The notes beneath the pieces were generated by a model. The model had not been told where the DNA came from and did not search any database. It saw only the letters and a list, made by a program, of their open reading frames with translations. The translations under genes and the position numbers were made by a program. DNA of 64,000 nucleotides, taken from the NCBI GenBank assembly GCA_963971405.1, contig OZ020492.1, positions 4,712,001 through 4,776,000 on the forward strand. Direction: 5' to 3'. Each line of letters opens with the position of its first letter. The first letter of the stretch is position 1. This DNA is from Psococerastis gibbosa (Eukaryota > Arthropoda > Insecta > Psocodea > Psocidae). Below are positions 42,872 through 54,034 of the stretch, in pieces.

Positions 42872-44206
42872 AAGAGCCGGTCCGAGTTTACTCGAACATG
42901 CTTTCCAATTTATCAATTAGTAGATGGAGGAGATGAGAAATTTCATGGTAAATAATTTTCCTATGGTTAAATTTGGGATATCTCGGGTGGGTGGGGGGTG
43001 GAGGGTTGTCCACCTGACGTCACTGGAGGTGAGTTAAGTGACTACGTTAAGATACGTAATCAATTTTCTGAATAAAGTGGAAAAAATGGGAAATGGCAAG
43101 AATGAACGCAATCCCAAATTTCAGTTGTCCTGCACACGTGGATGGGATGAGCGTGCCATATGCATGCTCGGCCGTAAGCTAAGTACGTAAAATTCATTAC
43201 GTGATTGCTGAGTTATAATAACACGTTTTCGTTTTTTTATATTTATTCTGGGGGTTTGACGGTAAGAAGAGACTAATTCCTGAGTTTCACATCTCCAGCA
43301 CATCTGGAGGTGGGCTATTTCGTTAAGTGACTACGTTAAGTTACGTAATCAATTTTCTGAATAAAGTGGAAAAGATGGGAAATGGCAAGAATGAACCCAA
43401 TCCCTAATTTCAGTTGTCCTGCACACGTGGATGGGATGAGCGTGCCATATGTACGCTCGGCCGTAAGCTAAGTACGTAAAATTCATTACGTGATTGCTAA
43501 GTTATCATAAAACTTTTTCGGGTTTTTTGATTTATTCTTGGGATTTAATGGTAAGCAGAGACTAATTCCTGAGTTTCACATCTCCAGCACATCTGGAGGT
43601 GGGCTATTTCGTTAAGTGACTACGTAAAGTTACGTAATCAATTTTCTGAATAAAGTGGAAAAAATGGGAAATGGCCAGAATGAACACAATCCCAAATTTC
43701 AGTTATCCTGCACACGTGTATGGGATGAGCGTGCCATATGTATGCTCGGCCGTAAGCTAAGTACGTAAAGTTCATTACGTGATTGCTAAGTTATCATAAA
43801 ACTTTTTCGGTTTTTTTTTATTTATTCTGGGGGTTTGATGGTAAGAAGAGACTAATTCCTGAGTTTCACATCTCCAGCACATCTGGAGGTGGCATATAAT
43901 TTGTGTCAGTGAGTGAGTGAGTGAGTGAGTGAGTGAGTCCACGCGAAAAGCGTGGTTTTGGGGTATTTGGATTTCTACAACCAATCGTGCTAGAGTGCTG
44001 AATTTTTAAATGGGAGTTCTGTGCTGTATTTAAAGCCTGAACGCAAAATTAGAGGTCAATCGGACAACTGGGTGAGCTACAGTGATGGTTGGAAAGTGGC
44101 TAAAATGCCGTAAACTCGCCGTGGAGATATACTTGCTGGGCAGCTCATTCGGGGTGTATATGGAACTTGGTCGCGCGCTGCCGCGCGCGTTGATAAATTG
44201 GAAAGG
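42872..44206 (+). mobile_element. Modular Helentron-like element with tandem array and alternative 3' half
   Basis: 42872-43032 is the standard left end (GCCGGTCCGAGTTTACTC, CTTTCCAATTTATCAA, CCACCTGACGTCACTGGAGG). It is followed by 289-bp tandem units starting at 43033, 43322 and 43611, a (GTGA)n tract (43908-43938), a conserved tail from CCACGCGAAAAGCGTGG, a GC hairpin (44172-44189) and the end TTGATAAATTGGAAAGG. That end is the inverse of the left motif. A single-unit copy of the right half lies at 46042-46610. Confidence 0.75.
43033..43899 (+). repeat. 289-bp tandem repeat, three units
   Basis: Each unit starts GTTAAGTGACTACGT and ends CACATCTGGAGGTGG. It contains GGATGGGATGAGCGTGCCAT, GCTCGGCCGTAAGCTAAGTA and ATTCATTACGTGATTGCT. 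Units differ by scattered substitutions and short indels. The frames at 43121 and 43775 are the array translated. Confidence 0.93.
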
Positions 44207-45147
44207 AAAAAATGCATTGTAATATGGTTTGATTTTACTTCCCCGTAGGTTCACCTACAGATGGTGGAAGACGGAAGTGGCCTTTATTAAAGGTATATAA
44301 ACAAGATAGATCATTTTAAAGCTGCATTTGATGTTAGCCAAGGGGATTACGTTAAAACATGCATGGAAATGCGTAAGAACGGGTTGGGAATCCAATACCA
44401 GGCACGCTCGTTATTTTTTACACGACCAGATTTCCCTTTATGGTTTTTGAAACCGTGGCTTCGCAAATTCTTTTTCCTGATCTCATTGAATAATATGAGG
44501 ATATTGCTTTAAACAAAGTTTCTTTCTATATGTTTGAATCTCTGTATTAATTCACGTATGTCTGCCTCTGGACCTTCGTGGCATGTATTGTAGGTTGTAG
44601 GTATAGGTTAGGTTGGTTAAGGGAGTGGTATTTCATTATTTGCTCGACCTGCCGGTTTTAATTCCAGGACTCCGTACGAACCATGGCAATACTGAAATAC
44701 TTATAATTTGACTTCTAATCGGCGAATGTTCTATAAATATCAAAATATCAAAATAATCCCTTTCATAAAACAATTTGAGCGTGAAGTGACGAGATACCTA
44801 TATTCCAATTTACAAACAGTAAAAGGGTTAATACAGGCTCGAACACAGGATGAGCAGAGTGGCGAGTCAGTAATGACATAGATACCTATAGTATAATATA
44901 AATACCTATGGATAACATGAAAAAATGACTTTATAGTCTTATTGTTCGCCAATTTTATTGCAATAAAGTCGTTATTCATTAATTCATTCTCACCTACAAA
45001 TAGTCACTACTATTGTTTTGGTTGAGAATACAACGTTTTCACAACTTGAAAACTCCCTACCGTATTCAAAATAGTTCAGTTTACCTTTTGTAAAAGGGGG
45101 GCCAAGCACGGGACACGTCCTTTGGGCTCCCCACCCATATAATTAAA
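44207..45147. other. Unassigned sequence
   Basis: The 79-aa minus frame at 44740-44979 has no recognisable domain. No repeat family identified. Confidence 0.35.
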
Positions 45148-45697
45148 ATCCAACCCAAAACACTCCGTGTAAAAAATACCATGTTCCTTTGGCCCATCAA
45201 AGTTGTGATATCCAGATGGGCCAAGTTCCTTTATTCTGCCTATTTATGTTGTGATATCAGGATGGGCCAAGTTCTTGTAATTTTTCTCTTTGAATATTTT
45301 CTCTAAAAAATTAATTTAAATTTTTTTTCAGAACTTAGTGCTTCTTCATGCTTATGTACCTAGACACTGACACTTGGTGTAATTGGCCAATGATGGCGCA
45401 GAAGATATGGCGAAATGGCAAATTTGCAACTGAGGCCACAGTGTCGTTACGTAGGTATGCGATAATAAACGATAGGAAACTACGAAGAGTTTTGCAAGGG
45501 AAGCACCCAAGTTCTGAAAAAAAATTTAAATTAATTTTTTAGAGAAAATATTCAAAGAGAAAAATTACAAGAACTTGGCCCATCCTGATATCACAACATA
45601 CATAGTCAGGAAAAAGGAACTTGGCCCATCTGGATATCAGAACTTTGATGGGCCAAAGGAACTTGGTATCTTTTACACGGAGTGTTTTGGGTTGGAT
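45148..45697. mobile_element. Fold-back element with about 190-bp arms (550 bp)
   Basis: The arms 45148-45338 and 45509-45697 are inverted: ATCCAACCCAAAACACTCCG at the left and CGGAGTGTTTTGGGTTGGAT at the right. Each arm carries two copies of GATATC..GATGGGCCAAGTTC about 57 bp apart and ends at the loop with a TTTTTTCAGAACTTAG-like segment. The loop (about 170 bp) has a 64-aa frame at 45348-45542 without a known domain. No target duplication was resolved. Confidence 0.85.
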
Positions 45698-46041
45698 ATC
45701 ATATCTTTTTGTACAAATAACAAATAACTTGAAATGTATGCATGGAGTGTTAAAAAAATTGAAAGACAAAGGAAGAATTTATCATCTTTTCACCATACAT
45801 GGCTGTACTATGTATGGTGAAAAATGCTGGAACCGGAACAGCCATGATGGAAGATCGAGAATAAATTTGAAAAGTGAAGATTCGAGAATTTTCGGGAAGA
45901 GTCTAGCTAGCACTAGAGTAACTAGAAGACTGACATGTTATAGAAAGCCCATATGCAAGAAAGAACAATATACAACATGCGAACCACTATACAGATATAC
46001 CTACCTACGTAGGAATTAAGCACATCTAGGAGCTAGCTTTC
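45698..46041. other. Unassigned; small hairpin at about 45789-45822
   Basis: TTTCACCATACATGG and CTATGTATGGTGAAA are inverted around a short loop. The 132-aa frame 45621-46019 starts inside the fold-back arm, so it is unlikely to be a gene. Confidence 0.45.
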
Positions 46042-46610
46042 GTTAAGAGACTACTTTAAGTTACGTAATCAATTTTCTGAATAAAGTGGAAAAATGGGAA
46101 ATGGCAAGAATGAACCCAATCCGAAATTCCAGTTGTCCTGCACACGTGGATGGGATGAGCGTGCCATAGGTATGCTCGGCCGTAAGCTAAGTACGTAAAA
46201 TTCATTACGTGAATGCTAAGTTATCAAAACTTTTTCGGGTTTTTTGATTTATTCTGGGGGTTTGATAGTAAGAAGAGACTAATACCTGAGTTTCACATCT
46301 CCAGCACATCTGGAAGTGGGCTATAATTTGTGTCAGTCAGTGAGTGAGTCCACGCGAAAAGCGTGGTTTTGGGGTATTTGGATTTCTGCAACCGATCGTG
46401 CTAGAGTGCTGAATTTTTAAATGGGGGTTCTGTGCTGTATTTAAAGCCTGAACGCAAAATTAGAGGTCAATCGGACAACTGGGTGAGCTACAGTGATGGT
46501 TGGAAAGTGGCTAAAATGCCGTAAACTCGCCGTGGAGATATACTTGCTGGGCAGCTCATCCGGGGTGTATATGGAACTTGGTCGCAAGCTGCCGCGCGCG
46601 TTGATATGGA
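46042..46610 (+). mobile_element. Right half of the modular Helentron-like element, single unit
   Basis: One 289-bp-type unit, a short TCAGTGAGTGAG tract, CCACGCGAAAAGCGTGG and the same tail to CTGCCGCGCGCGTTGATA. The left end and tandem copies are absent. Confidence 0.8.
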
Positions 46611-46671
46611 ACTTACCCTATGGAACAAGATGAGGTTAACTTGTACTACGTAAATATATTCGCCGGCCATA
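46611..46671 (+). repeat. 60-bp block shared with 54569-54629
   Basis: GGAACAAGATGAGGTTAACT and ATTCGCCGGCCATATTTA are nearly identical in the two places, and in both a hAT-like MITE starts immediately after. Confidence 0.85.
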
Positions 46672-46800
46672 TTTATGACCAAGGGGCCCAAAGTTGGGGG
46701 GGGGGGGGCACGGTCCAATTCGCCCCCCATCCAGCATGTATAGCCATGGTAATAGCTAGAATTGGTTCCAAAGGGGGGGGGGGGCAGGTGCAAACGTTCG
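46672..46800. mobile_element. Truncated hAT-like MITE(s)
   Basis: CAAGGGGCCCAAAGTTGGGG with GGCACGGTCCAATTCGCCCC matches the left part of 54630-54926. The right part is missing and other G-run sequence follows (46773-46784). Confidence 0.6.
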
Positions 46801-47060
46801 ATTAAATCGGTTTGGATTTTTTTGTAAAGTAAACATTAAATCCTTATTTATTATTTCTAATTTAAATTCCCCGTACTTTTTTTATATTGTGTACATTCTT
46901 CATATAGAAACCCCATTTAGAAACGGTATCTGGGGTCAAATCTTTAGGGAGGAGACGTGCCCCCCTCCCCCTTCTGTACTTCTCTGGCGACGCCCTTGGG
47001 CACAGCACCAACGGATAAGAATAAATTCCCGGGGAATTTTCTAAACTATTTAAATACAGT

Positions 47061-47233
47061 CAATACCGTGCAAGGTGTTGATTTCGGGGGGCGGGGGGTT
47101 CAACATTTTTTTTTTACGTAATGAATTAATGAATTCTTCAAACAATACAGGTTTACTAAAAAACAATATTTCGCGGGGGGGGGGGGGGGGGGGGGGTCCG
47201 GACCCATTGGACCACCCCCGGGGCATGACCATG
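47061..47233. mobile_element. hAT-like MITE with a 22-G run (173 bp)
   Basis: It starts CAATACCGTGC and ends GGCATGACCATG; the inverted repeat is imperfect. Flanks are identical AATACAGT (47053-47060, 47234-47241). The longest poly-G of the window is at 47175-47196. It is related to 16707-16871 by the GTCCGGACCCATTGGACCAC block. Confidence 0.88.
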
Positions 47234-47343
47234 AATACAGTAACCCGCTCCAATAAAAAATATACTACCAGGCCCGGCACCAGTTGGCGGTAACGCCAGG
47301 AGTGGGCGTTGGATGAAGTAAAGTAAGTACATTATCATATTAG

Positions 47344-47625
47344 CAGGCGCGGATCTACGGGGGGGGGGGGGGGCTATGGGGCTATAACCCCATTAGGGTC
47401 CTCAAAATGCGTAAAACCCCCTATTTCAGTCCTATTTTTCACAAATCTTCTGCCGGGGGAGACCCCCGGGCCACCCTTGTGCTCAATAGTATTAATTGCC
47501 TATAATATAGAACCCTTATTGCATCGAAAAAGCGTAAAACCCCAATATTTCAGCCCTATTTAAAAAAAAAAAATAATAATAATAATCGCAGCCCTCTCCT
47601 TGGTCTCATTCTTAATCCGCGCCTG
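47344..47625. mobile_element. hAT-like MITE, CAGGCGCGGAT type (282 bp)
   Basis: The ends CAGGCGCGGAT and ATCCGCGCCTG are perfect inverted copies. CATATTAG flanks both sides exactly (47336-47343, 47626-47633). The body shares GGGGAGACCCCCGGGCC and TGCGTAAAACCCC blocks with the 9246-10272 family. Confidence 0.95.
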
Positions 47626-48735
47626 CATATTAGCCTAATCTTTGGAAAGAATTCAATTAGTGAAAAACAATAAATAATTGCCTTAACACCCCCCCCCCCC
47701 CCGATAAAACTAGAGTTAATAAAACCCAAATAACTATTAAAAAATTAAATTTGTCAAATAATACTGAACTATTACCATAAAGCGCCATAGCGTCATACAA
47801 AGCACATAGGAGGTTTGCAATATTCACAGCTAATGGGCTAATGGACGAATTACTTCGTCTCAGTCAGCCCGGCTGAAATAAAGAAGTTCCCTTATAAGTT
47901 TGCAGTCACGCCGATAGGATGCGCTGCTCACATAACACCACGCATCGCAATTAAAATGTTCATATACACGGTCTCAATATTTCCTTTTACTTTAAATGTG
48001 ATTTATTCTGATTTTGCCCCAAGACATGTTGTTTTACGTTTGCCTACGTTTGCTACCTTACCGCAAGCTTATGATATAAGGTTATGGAGAGGTAAGGGTG
48101 AAATGGCCCCAATTCGGTAAATCGGGAGAGTGTTTTCATTCCCAGACCATGTTTTACTATCACGTTAAAGCGAGCTTATTAATTATTTTTGGAGAGTCTA
48201 ATTACCATTTTCGTATGGCAATTGGACTTACCTACCTTACATAAAGACAGAAAGAACATAAAACATGTTCATCTATCATCAATTCTCACCATGACGGTTC
48301 GGCGTCGATGTCTGACTGTGAGAGTGTGAGTCTCTGACTTAATTTTTGGAGAGTCCAATTTCGATCTTTGATTGGCAATTGGACTTATGTAAAGACTAAA
48401 GACTTAATAACGCGTTGAAGACTTGAAGTGATTACTGTTTAATGACTTAGTGGATGACGTGAAGTTTTAGCCTTTGCCATTTAGTCACTTTAAGAGCTGT
48501 TAGAGAATAGTTGGTCATCTGACTCATCTCATGGCCCATGGGCCATCATTTATAATAATTCAAAGCTCGTCCGGTACAGTGAGGAGTCAGGGGTGGTATA
48601 GTCTTTTCAAGCAAAATAAATTACTACTTCCACTGTTTCACTCTTTCAGTTGCATAAAAAGTATTTTTCACCCATTTATAATTATAAATAATCAATTACA
48701 ACTTAGTTCCACAATCTTCCAAATAGGTAGTGAAA
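47626..48735. other. Unassigned; imperfect 50-bp duplication at 48190-48235 and 48335-48385
   Basis: Both copies contain TTTTTGGAGAGTC and GGCAATTGGACTTA. No gene recognised. Confidence 0.4.
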
Positions 48736-48958
48736 TTAAATAAATAAAGAATTAAGGACTTTTTATTGTTTCTATTACTAAGCCAACCTAGCTAGTTAGG
48801 GCTATAAAGCCCTCTCTTACACTCAACTAGGAAGGCACTGGACCACCTGCTTTACATGCCCTCCGAAGCATGGCCAGAAAATGTAGCCAGTGTGGGACTT
48901 GAACCAACAACCTTTCGGGTGAAAGTCAGAGTACGTACCACTACGCTAAATGTCTTGA
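48736..48958 (-). mobile_element. SINE family A, full-length copy
   Basis: Reverse order from the TTTA-type tail through CTATTACTAAGCCAACC, GGGCTATAAAGCCCTCTC and CCTGCTTTACATGCCCTCC to the B-box complement GGACTTGAACC. The 65-aa frame at 48856-49053 (VGLEPTTF) is this SINE. Confidence 0.9.
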
Positions 48959-49137
48959 ATTTTCACGAAAAAGGTAGCTTAACCTCAAAGTCAAAGCCAA
49001 CGGCCATGCCAAGTTCAACCCACCTGGACAGTGCCTGTTCAACACTGCAGTAAACTTGGTAGTGTGTCCATGTAAACTGCTGGATTTTGGTTGGGCATAG
49101 ATCTCTGACGGATGTTAAAATAAGCCCGACTAACTAT

Positions 49138-49255
49138 CAAAGGCAGATTTTGCCTCCAAATTAGGGGGTGGGGGTCAGCGGTCAGGTTCAGTGGAATATA
49201 ACATTAAAAAACATAATTCTTTTTTATTCCCACTGTAAACCCAATGTTATTTGAC
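49138..49255 (-). mobile_element. Truncated hAT-like MITE, CAGGGGCGGATTTT family
   Basis: CAAAGGCAGATTTTGCCTCC, AAATTAGGGGG, GGTCAGGTTCAGT and CCCACTGTAAACCCAATGTT match the inverse of 41557-41745. The far end is lost. Confidence 0.7.
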
Positions 49256-50416
49256 TCAATGTATTTTCCTCAGAGATCCGGTAAAAACAGAATAAGACTT
49301 CCTTCCCAGTATACTACTAAAGAATTATAATTTTAATAATTAGGTGTTAAACACTTTGCAAAAAAAAATATAACAAATTCGGATTCTAAATTAACCAAAT
49401 TTCCCAATTTTTCAATCCAAACATAAACCGCCAAAAATGTTTGAAATAGCAGGGAGAGTTGGCAACACTTACTCCCGGTAGGGCCACTCTCCCAGCTAAG
49501 TCTAAGTGTCAAACACAAAGATGGCTCGATTCCTCGATAACAAAACAAATGCGCTTGCACCATTTTCTTTATATAAACTCTGATTTCTGTTTTTGTTTTA
49601 AAATTATTTTACAACCATTATTTTATGGCATTCAAGTTGAGGTGCACCTTTACAGAATTTAGGAATAATTTGACAATTACTATTACTAATCAACCACAAC
49701 ACGAGGAGAGAAAGGTGAGTACACACATTGTACCAGAAAATGTTGAGGCCGGCCACAGCTTTCTAGGTTAAGACATAAGATGTAAATCCTTTGGATAATG
49801 AATGAAGCATTGATTTAACGCCACCCTAAGATGCTTCTAGTAAATCCCACATTAGTTATAATAGGCTACCAGGTAGTACATAGGGCTACTACCAGGTAGT
49901 GATAGAATAGCGAAGCTGATAGGCCGGCCTCGATTGTTTTCGAAACTATTAGTTGATTAAGTTATTGAATGTAGAAAGTAAAATATGGAATGAGAAAGCT
50001 TACCGGAGTTCCGACAGTGCTCTTACTCGGGGAGGTTGTATTCAGGTGCGCAGATGTATTGCACCATGCCAATTTCCCATTCTTCCCCTGCGTCCCAATG
50101 CTATAGGGGTTTTAGGCCATCCTTACTTCGGCTCAGTGAGAATTGAAAGATATACAACACATCTTTGCAGTACGAATAGACCGTTCTCCTCTTACTCCCC
50201 TCTCGGCATCGATTTTCTATAGACACCGACCTCCACGAGATAAAAAAACCACTGTCTCCCTTACTACTTGGGAAAACGATGGCAGATAAAAAACTGCAGA
50301 CTAAACATAAATCTATGTAATTATTATAATGAAATTATGGGAATTTCTAAAGTATATATTTTTTAAAATACAATTCCGCCAATTTTAAAATTCCTGAGTC
50401 CACAATTTTACTACAC
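49256..50416. other. Unassigned sequence
   Basis: No recognised gene. The 89-aa frame at 49953-50222 has no domain I know. A short duplicated CTACCAGGTAGT lies at 49866-49900. Confidence 0.35.
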
Positions 50417-50682
50417 ACAGCGTTGGCAGGGGAACATGGTGGGACATGACAACGCGCTGAGACTAACCTGTCAGTCAATGTGCGTGTCGAGTCCTGGTCA
50501 CCTCCGAATTAATCGTGTGACTTTACTATGTTCCCCAAGTGGTTCGGGATCAACAGGAGGTCCACCCTGTCAGTCACGCCCCTTCTCCCTGAGGGGAAGG
50601 AGTCTGCCCTTAGGGTACTTCAAGTTAAGAAACAGACTCACTCCCCCACCAGGCTGACAGGATTTCTGAAAACAGGCGTTGG
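50417..50682 (+). repeat. Interspersed repeat E, copy 4
   Basis: Same landmarks as the copy at 14808, with a small deletion around GGTTCGGGATCAACAGGAGG. The two overlapping frames here are the repeat translated. Confidence 0.85.
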
Positions 50683-51304
50683 AGAGCAAACAAACAAACA
50701 ACACTTCAAAGTGATAACTCTGGAACTGGCACTTAGTAAAACCGTCTGAATTACGACTAAACCAATGTAGAACGTTGTGTGTTCACCAGTGGCAAATCCC
50801 GCAAATTATACAATGATTGTAAAGGGGGCTTAGCATGGGACTTGTTCTTGGGGCGGCTTCCATTTTTAATATGGTAAAGACGTTATGTAGTTATGTTCTT
50901 GTTTTAATTTTATAAATTTGATTTGATAAAATTGGGGAAAAATTATAAAATGGGAATAAGACGTCCATGTCAGTTTTTGGCACAAAGGAAAATTACACTG
51001 GAAATATTCATTGCAAACCTACAAAGGAGACCTTATTAATTAGAAGAAATGTTCCTCTAAATTTATACATATAGTATGAAGCCGTCACTAGCACCGTTTC
51101 CACAGTTGTTGAGACATCAAAAATACTGAAAATTCCTCGCCTTCCATAAATTTTGACTTAGTTCTATGCATTGCGTTGTGGAGGAACATTTTTTGTAATT
51201 TTTGTTATCTGGATTATGGCCCTTTAATGGATTCTTTCTTACTTTCTGTGAAGCTAGACTTTGTGCTGAAAAATGGATTTGATTCTTTTAATGCTACCTA
51301 CTCT

Positions 51305-51740
51305 TCTGGCTCCACAGCCCTTGATGAGGTTCGGCCTGCTCGACATCACTCCTCCAGTCATCTTGGTTTTGTACAACACTCTACCATCTACGCACTCCAA
51401 ACTCGCGAAGGTCAGTTTCCAACTCATCCTTCCAGCGTTTTCGAGGACGTCCGGCCAGTCGTCTTCCTGTCATGCTAGCTTTGTACTTCTTTTTCGGCAA
51501 GCGGTCGTCTGACATTCTTACGTCGCGTCCCGGCCATCTTATGCGTTGCGCTTTTATGAACCGGACTATGTCTTCTCCGTTGAGTATTGCGTCTATTTCA
51601 GCGTTGTTTCTTATACGCCACTCTCCGTCTTCGTATAGGGGTCTATAGATCATCCTTACTATCTTTCCTTCCAATAATCGCAGTTTGTTTGCGTCATTGA
51701 CAGTATAAGATTCCAGATTTCCGAGACGTATTTTGAAATA
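51305..51740 (-). pseudogene. LINE C-terminal remnant
   Basis: The minus strand reads IRLGNLESYTVNDANKLRLL, YRPLYEDGEWRIRNNAEI, GEDIVRFIKAQRIRWPGR, GRRLAGRPRKRWKDELETDL and REFGVRRW. An in-frame stop comes next, then QDDWRSDVEQAEPHQGL. The order Y.DGEWRIR, EDIVRFIKAQR..W.G, GRPRKRW, A..HQGL is typical of arthropod LINE polymerases. It is 5'-truncated and interrupted by a stop. Confidence 0.9.
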
Positions 51741-52479
51741 GGTCTGGTAAGTTTTATATATCCTTAACTAGGTGGCTCTGGATGTAAGCCTTGACTTGAA
51801 GAATCTCAGATTCGCGAAGTATGCTCTGTTGGTAGCTATTATTTTTTTATTATTTTTCTTTAATGCTATACAGTATGTAAAGTCATTACCCAATCTTAAC
51901 CTACATAGCAATACATAACTTATGGACGGACTACACCAAGAAGAAAACATACAAAGTAATATAATGCCAGTACCCAGCCTTTTTCTATAACCGAGCTAAA
52001 TATACCTAACTTCGATTGTACTTGACATCCGAAATTACTTTCTCCCCCAAGTTTTGTTTCTGAAATATCTCCAGGGGAGAGACACTTGGATTGAAAGTTG
52101 AATACCTGATGAAATCTAAACTATGTTAGTTTGTTGGATAGAGGGATTCGCGTTAAAACTCAAAAGAACGGGAAGGCTGCAGGACATTTTAACAGGATCT
52201 GTAAAATGTCAGAGGTAAATTTTCCAAGAAAGATTATTTTCCCGTAGCTCACGCTTTAAAAAACATTTCCTCCCTTTCTATATAGCCTATTGTTCTGCTT
52301 ACTGTCGTGTAGAGGCTCTTACGGCTTATCAACTTATTTTTATGTTGAGTTCCTATTAGAGTCCTACATAGAAGAGATATGACATTCACTCCCTACTATA
52401 ATATTTTATTATTATTTCTGGTGACACCCGATATCCCTTTTTCAACCAATCATAGCATTCCTTCAACGTGACTCATATC
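51741..52479. other. Unassigned sequence
   Basis: No gene or repeat recognised. Confidence 0.35.
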
Positions 52480-52672
52480 TCGTACTTGGTTAAGTCATGC
52501 TTTCGTCTGTTTCATTTCGTCAATGGTAAGCTTGTCTCAGCTTGTCCGAAATCGCTTGTAGCCGGTGTAGGTTGACATCGAGGACGTCTGCTAGTTTGCC
52601 AATGGCAAAAAATTCATACGGAAACAATAGAAATCATGTCCGAAATCCATGGGGTCGTTGGCATTGGACAAG
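52480..52672 (-). repeat. Interspersed repeat D, copy 5 (near complete)
   Basis: ACTTGGTTAAGTCATGCTTT, TCAATGGTAAGCTTGTCTC, TAGCCGGTGTAGGTTGACAT, CGAGGACGTCTGC and CATGGGGTCGTTGGCAT. It is the reverse complement of the copies at 40469 and 59728. Confidence 0.85.
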
Positions 52673-53390
52673 AGACCAATATATGTAGGCCTAGGTCCAT
52701 AAAAGTCCAAGCAACAAGAAATCCCCCAATCTCTAATTGGTCAATAGGAAATATGTCAATTGGGCAAAGCTTTGATTGGTCGAAGGCGTAGCAGGAGGCA
52801 CAAGAACTTCAAAATCATATTCTAGGTGACAGTGAATTTCCCATAGATACCTACTGTATATAGAACTTTAGAATTCCTACTCGTATATATAAAGAACCGC
52901 CGCGTCACAAAAAACCATCCAGTGCTCCTCTGTTTCGGATTTTGTGAATTGTGCTGGTCACCAACATGAATGGCAGCCGCATTTTTTTTGATTCCGGTGT
53001 TAATGGGAGGAATGTTTTTTACCTATCTAGTCTCGAACCTCGGGCCCCCGGTTCAGAGTCCAGCAGTGGCGTAGCGTGGAAAAAATAGTATAGTGAGTCG
53101 GGGTGGCCTAAACACACTAATCATGAGAAGGAAAATATGGACGCGTGCGCTGTTGGGGCATAGGTGTAGTGGGACGCATCATCTTTAATTAGTTCCACTC
53201 AAGCAACGCTCATATGCATCCATATCCATGTTAATCAAGATTCTCGCCTCTGTCGTGTTTTCATAACGCATCAATTCAGCCATCCTTAGCTTATCAGGTA
53301 GTCAGTCATACGAGACCCTCACAATATAAAGTCGGTTTTGCTGACCATCGTCACCTTAAGGGTGCCCAGAACAGTATTACCCACATGTGT

Positions 53391-53995
53391 GTTACTTTTA
53401 CTTTTACATCGCCTCTGTCCTCAGGGAGGGTCGGCGACACGGCAGCGGCGATTCCAAACAATTCTGTTTAGAGCGTCTTCCTTGTTCAGGGCGAGAGTCC
53501 TTATATCTTCTTCGATTTTTCTGGGGAGCCGGGACGCCGACTTGGGGGGTGGGGACACGGTCCATCTTGCCCCCGCATACCGCAGCACCCCCCCCCCCCC
53601 AGAAACGAAGAGCCCTTAGTGCAGTTCATTTATTTACATAGTTTCATGCGACCACGCGTAGACGCAGAGAGACTTAACGCCATGGCAATCATGAGCATTC
53701 ACAATGAAGAGGCACAAAACTTTGATATAAAGGCTTTAGTCAATAATTTTGTATAGAAAGAGCGAAACGAGTGTAAACGTCAACGTTTTCTGCATTATTG
53801 TTATTTTAAGTAAGTTTACCAATGCATTTTCATAAAACTTTCCAGAGTACCGACCGAATTCTTGCCCCCCCAGAATTTTTAAAACTCGGGTCCCTGCTGG
53901 GGAGTGTCATTTTCGGTCTTCCCCGGGGCGTTGTTTTGTGTTGTAATGTGAATACTAAATGGTGGATGTGGTGATTACGTAATTTTATCATTTCT
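53391..53995 (-). pseudogene. LINE C-terminal remnant interrupted by a hAT MITE
   Basis: The minus strand (53391-53528) reads LPRKIEEDIRTLALNKEDAL then NRIVWNRRCRVADPP and a stop. The upstream part resumes at 53896 (ATGACACTCCCC, GGAAGACCG), matching 58515-58610. The 367-bp element 53529-53895 lies between. Confidence 0.8.
53529..53895. mobile_element. hAT-like element inserted in a LINE remnant (367 bp)
   Basis: CCGGGACGCCGA at the left and TCGGGTCCCTG at the right are approximately inverted. CTGGGGAG is repeated exactly at 53521-53528 and 53896-53903. Removing the insert restores continuity with the intact paralogue at 58390-58600. A C14 run lies near 53588. Confidence 0.85.
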
Positions 53996-54034
53996 CATGG
54001 TTCTTCATGCGTTGCATGATGCCTCAGACTCAGA

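Noticed and set aside
43775-43984. Peptide with repeated SLTH
   Set aside because: It translates the (GTGA)n tract and the 289-bp array.
45621-46019. 132-aa frame
   Set aside because: It begins inside the right arm of the fold-back element and has no recognisable domain.
48856-49053. Small protein with VGLEPTTF
   Set aside because: It is SINE A read across its tRNA-like head; the copy at 39194-39388 gives the same phantom peptide (VGLEPTTI).
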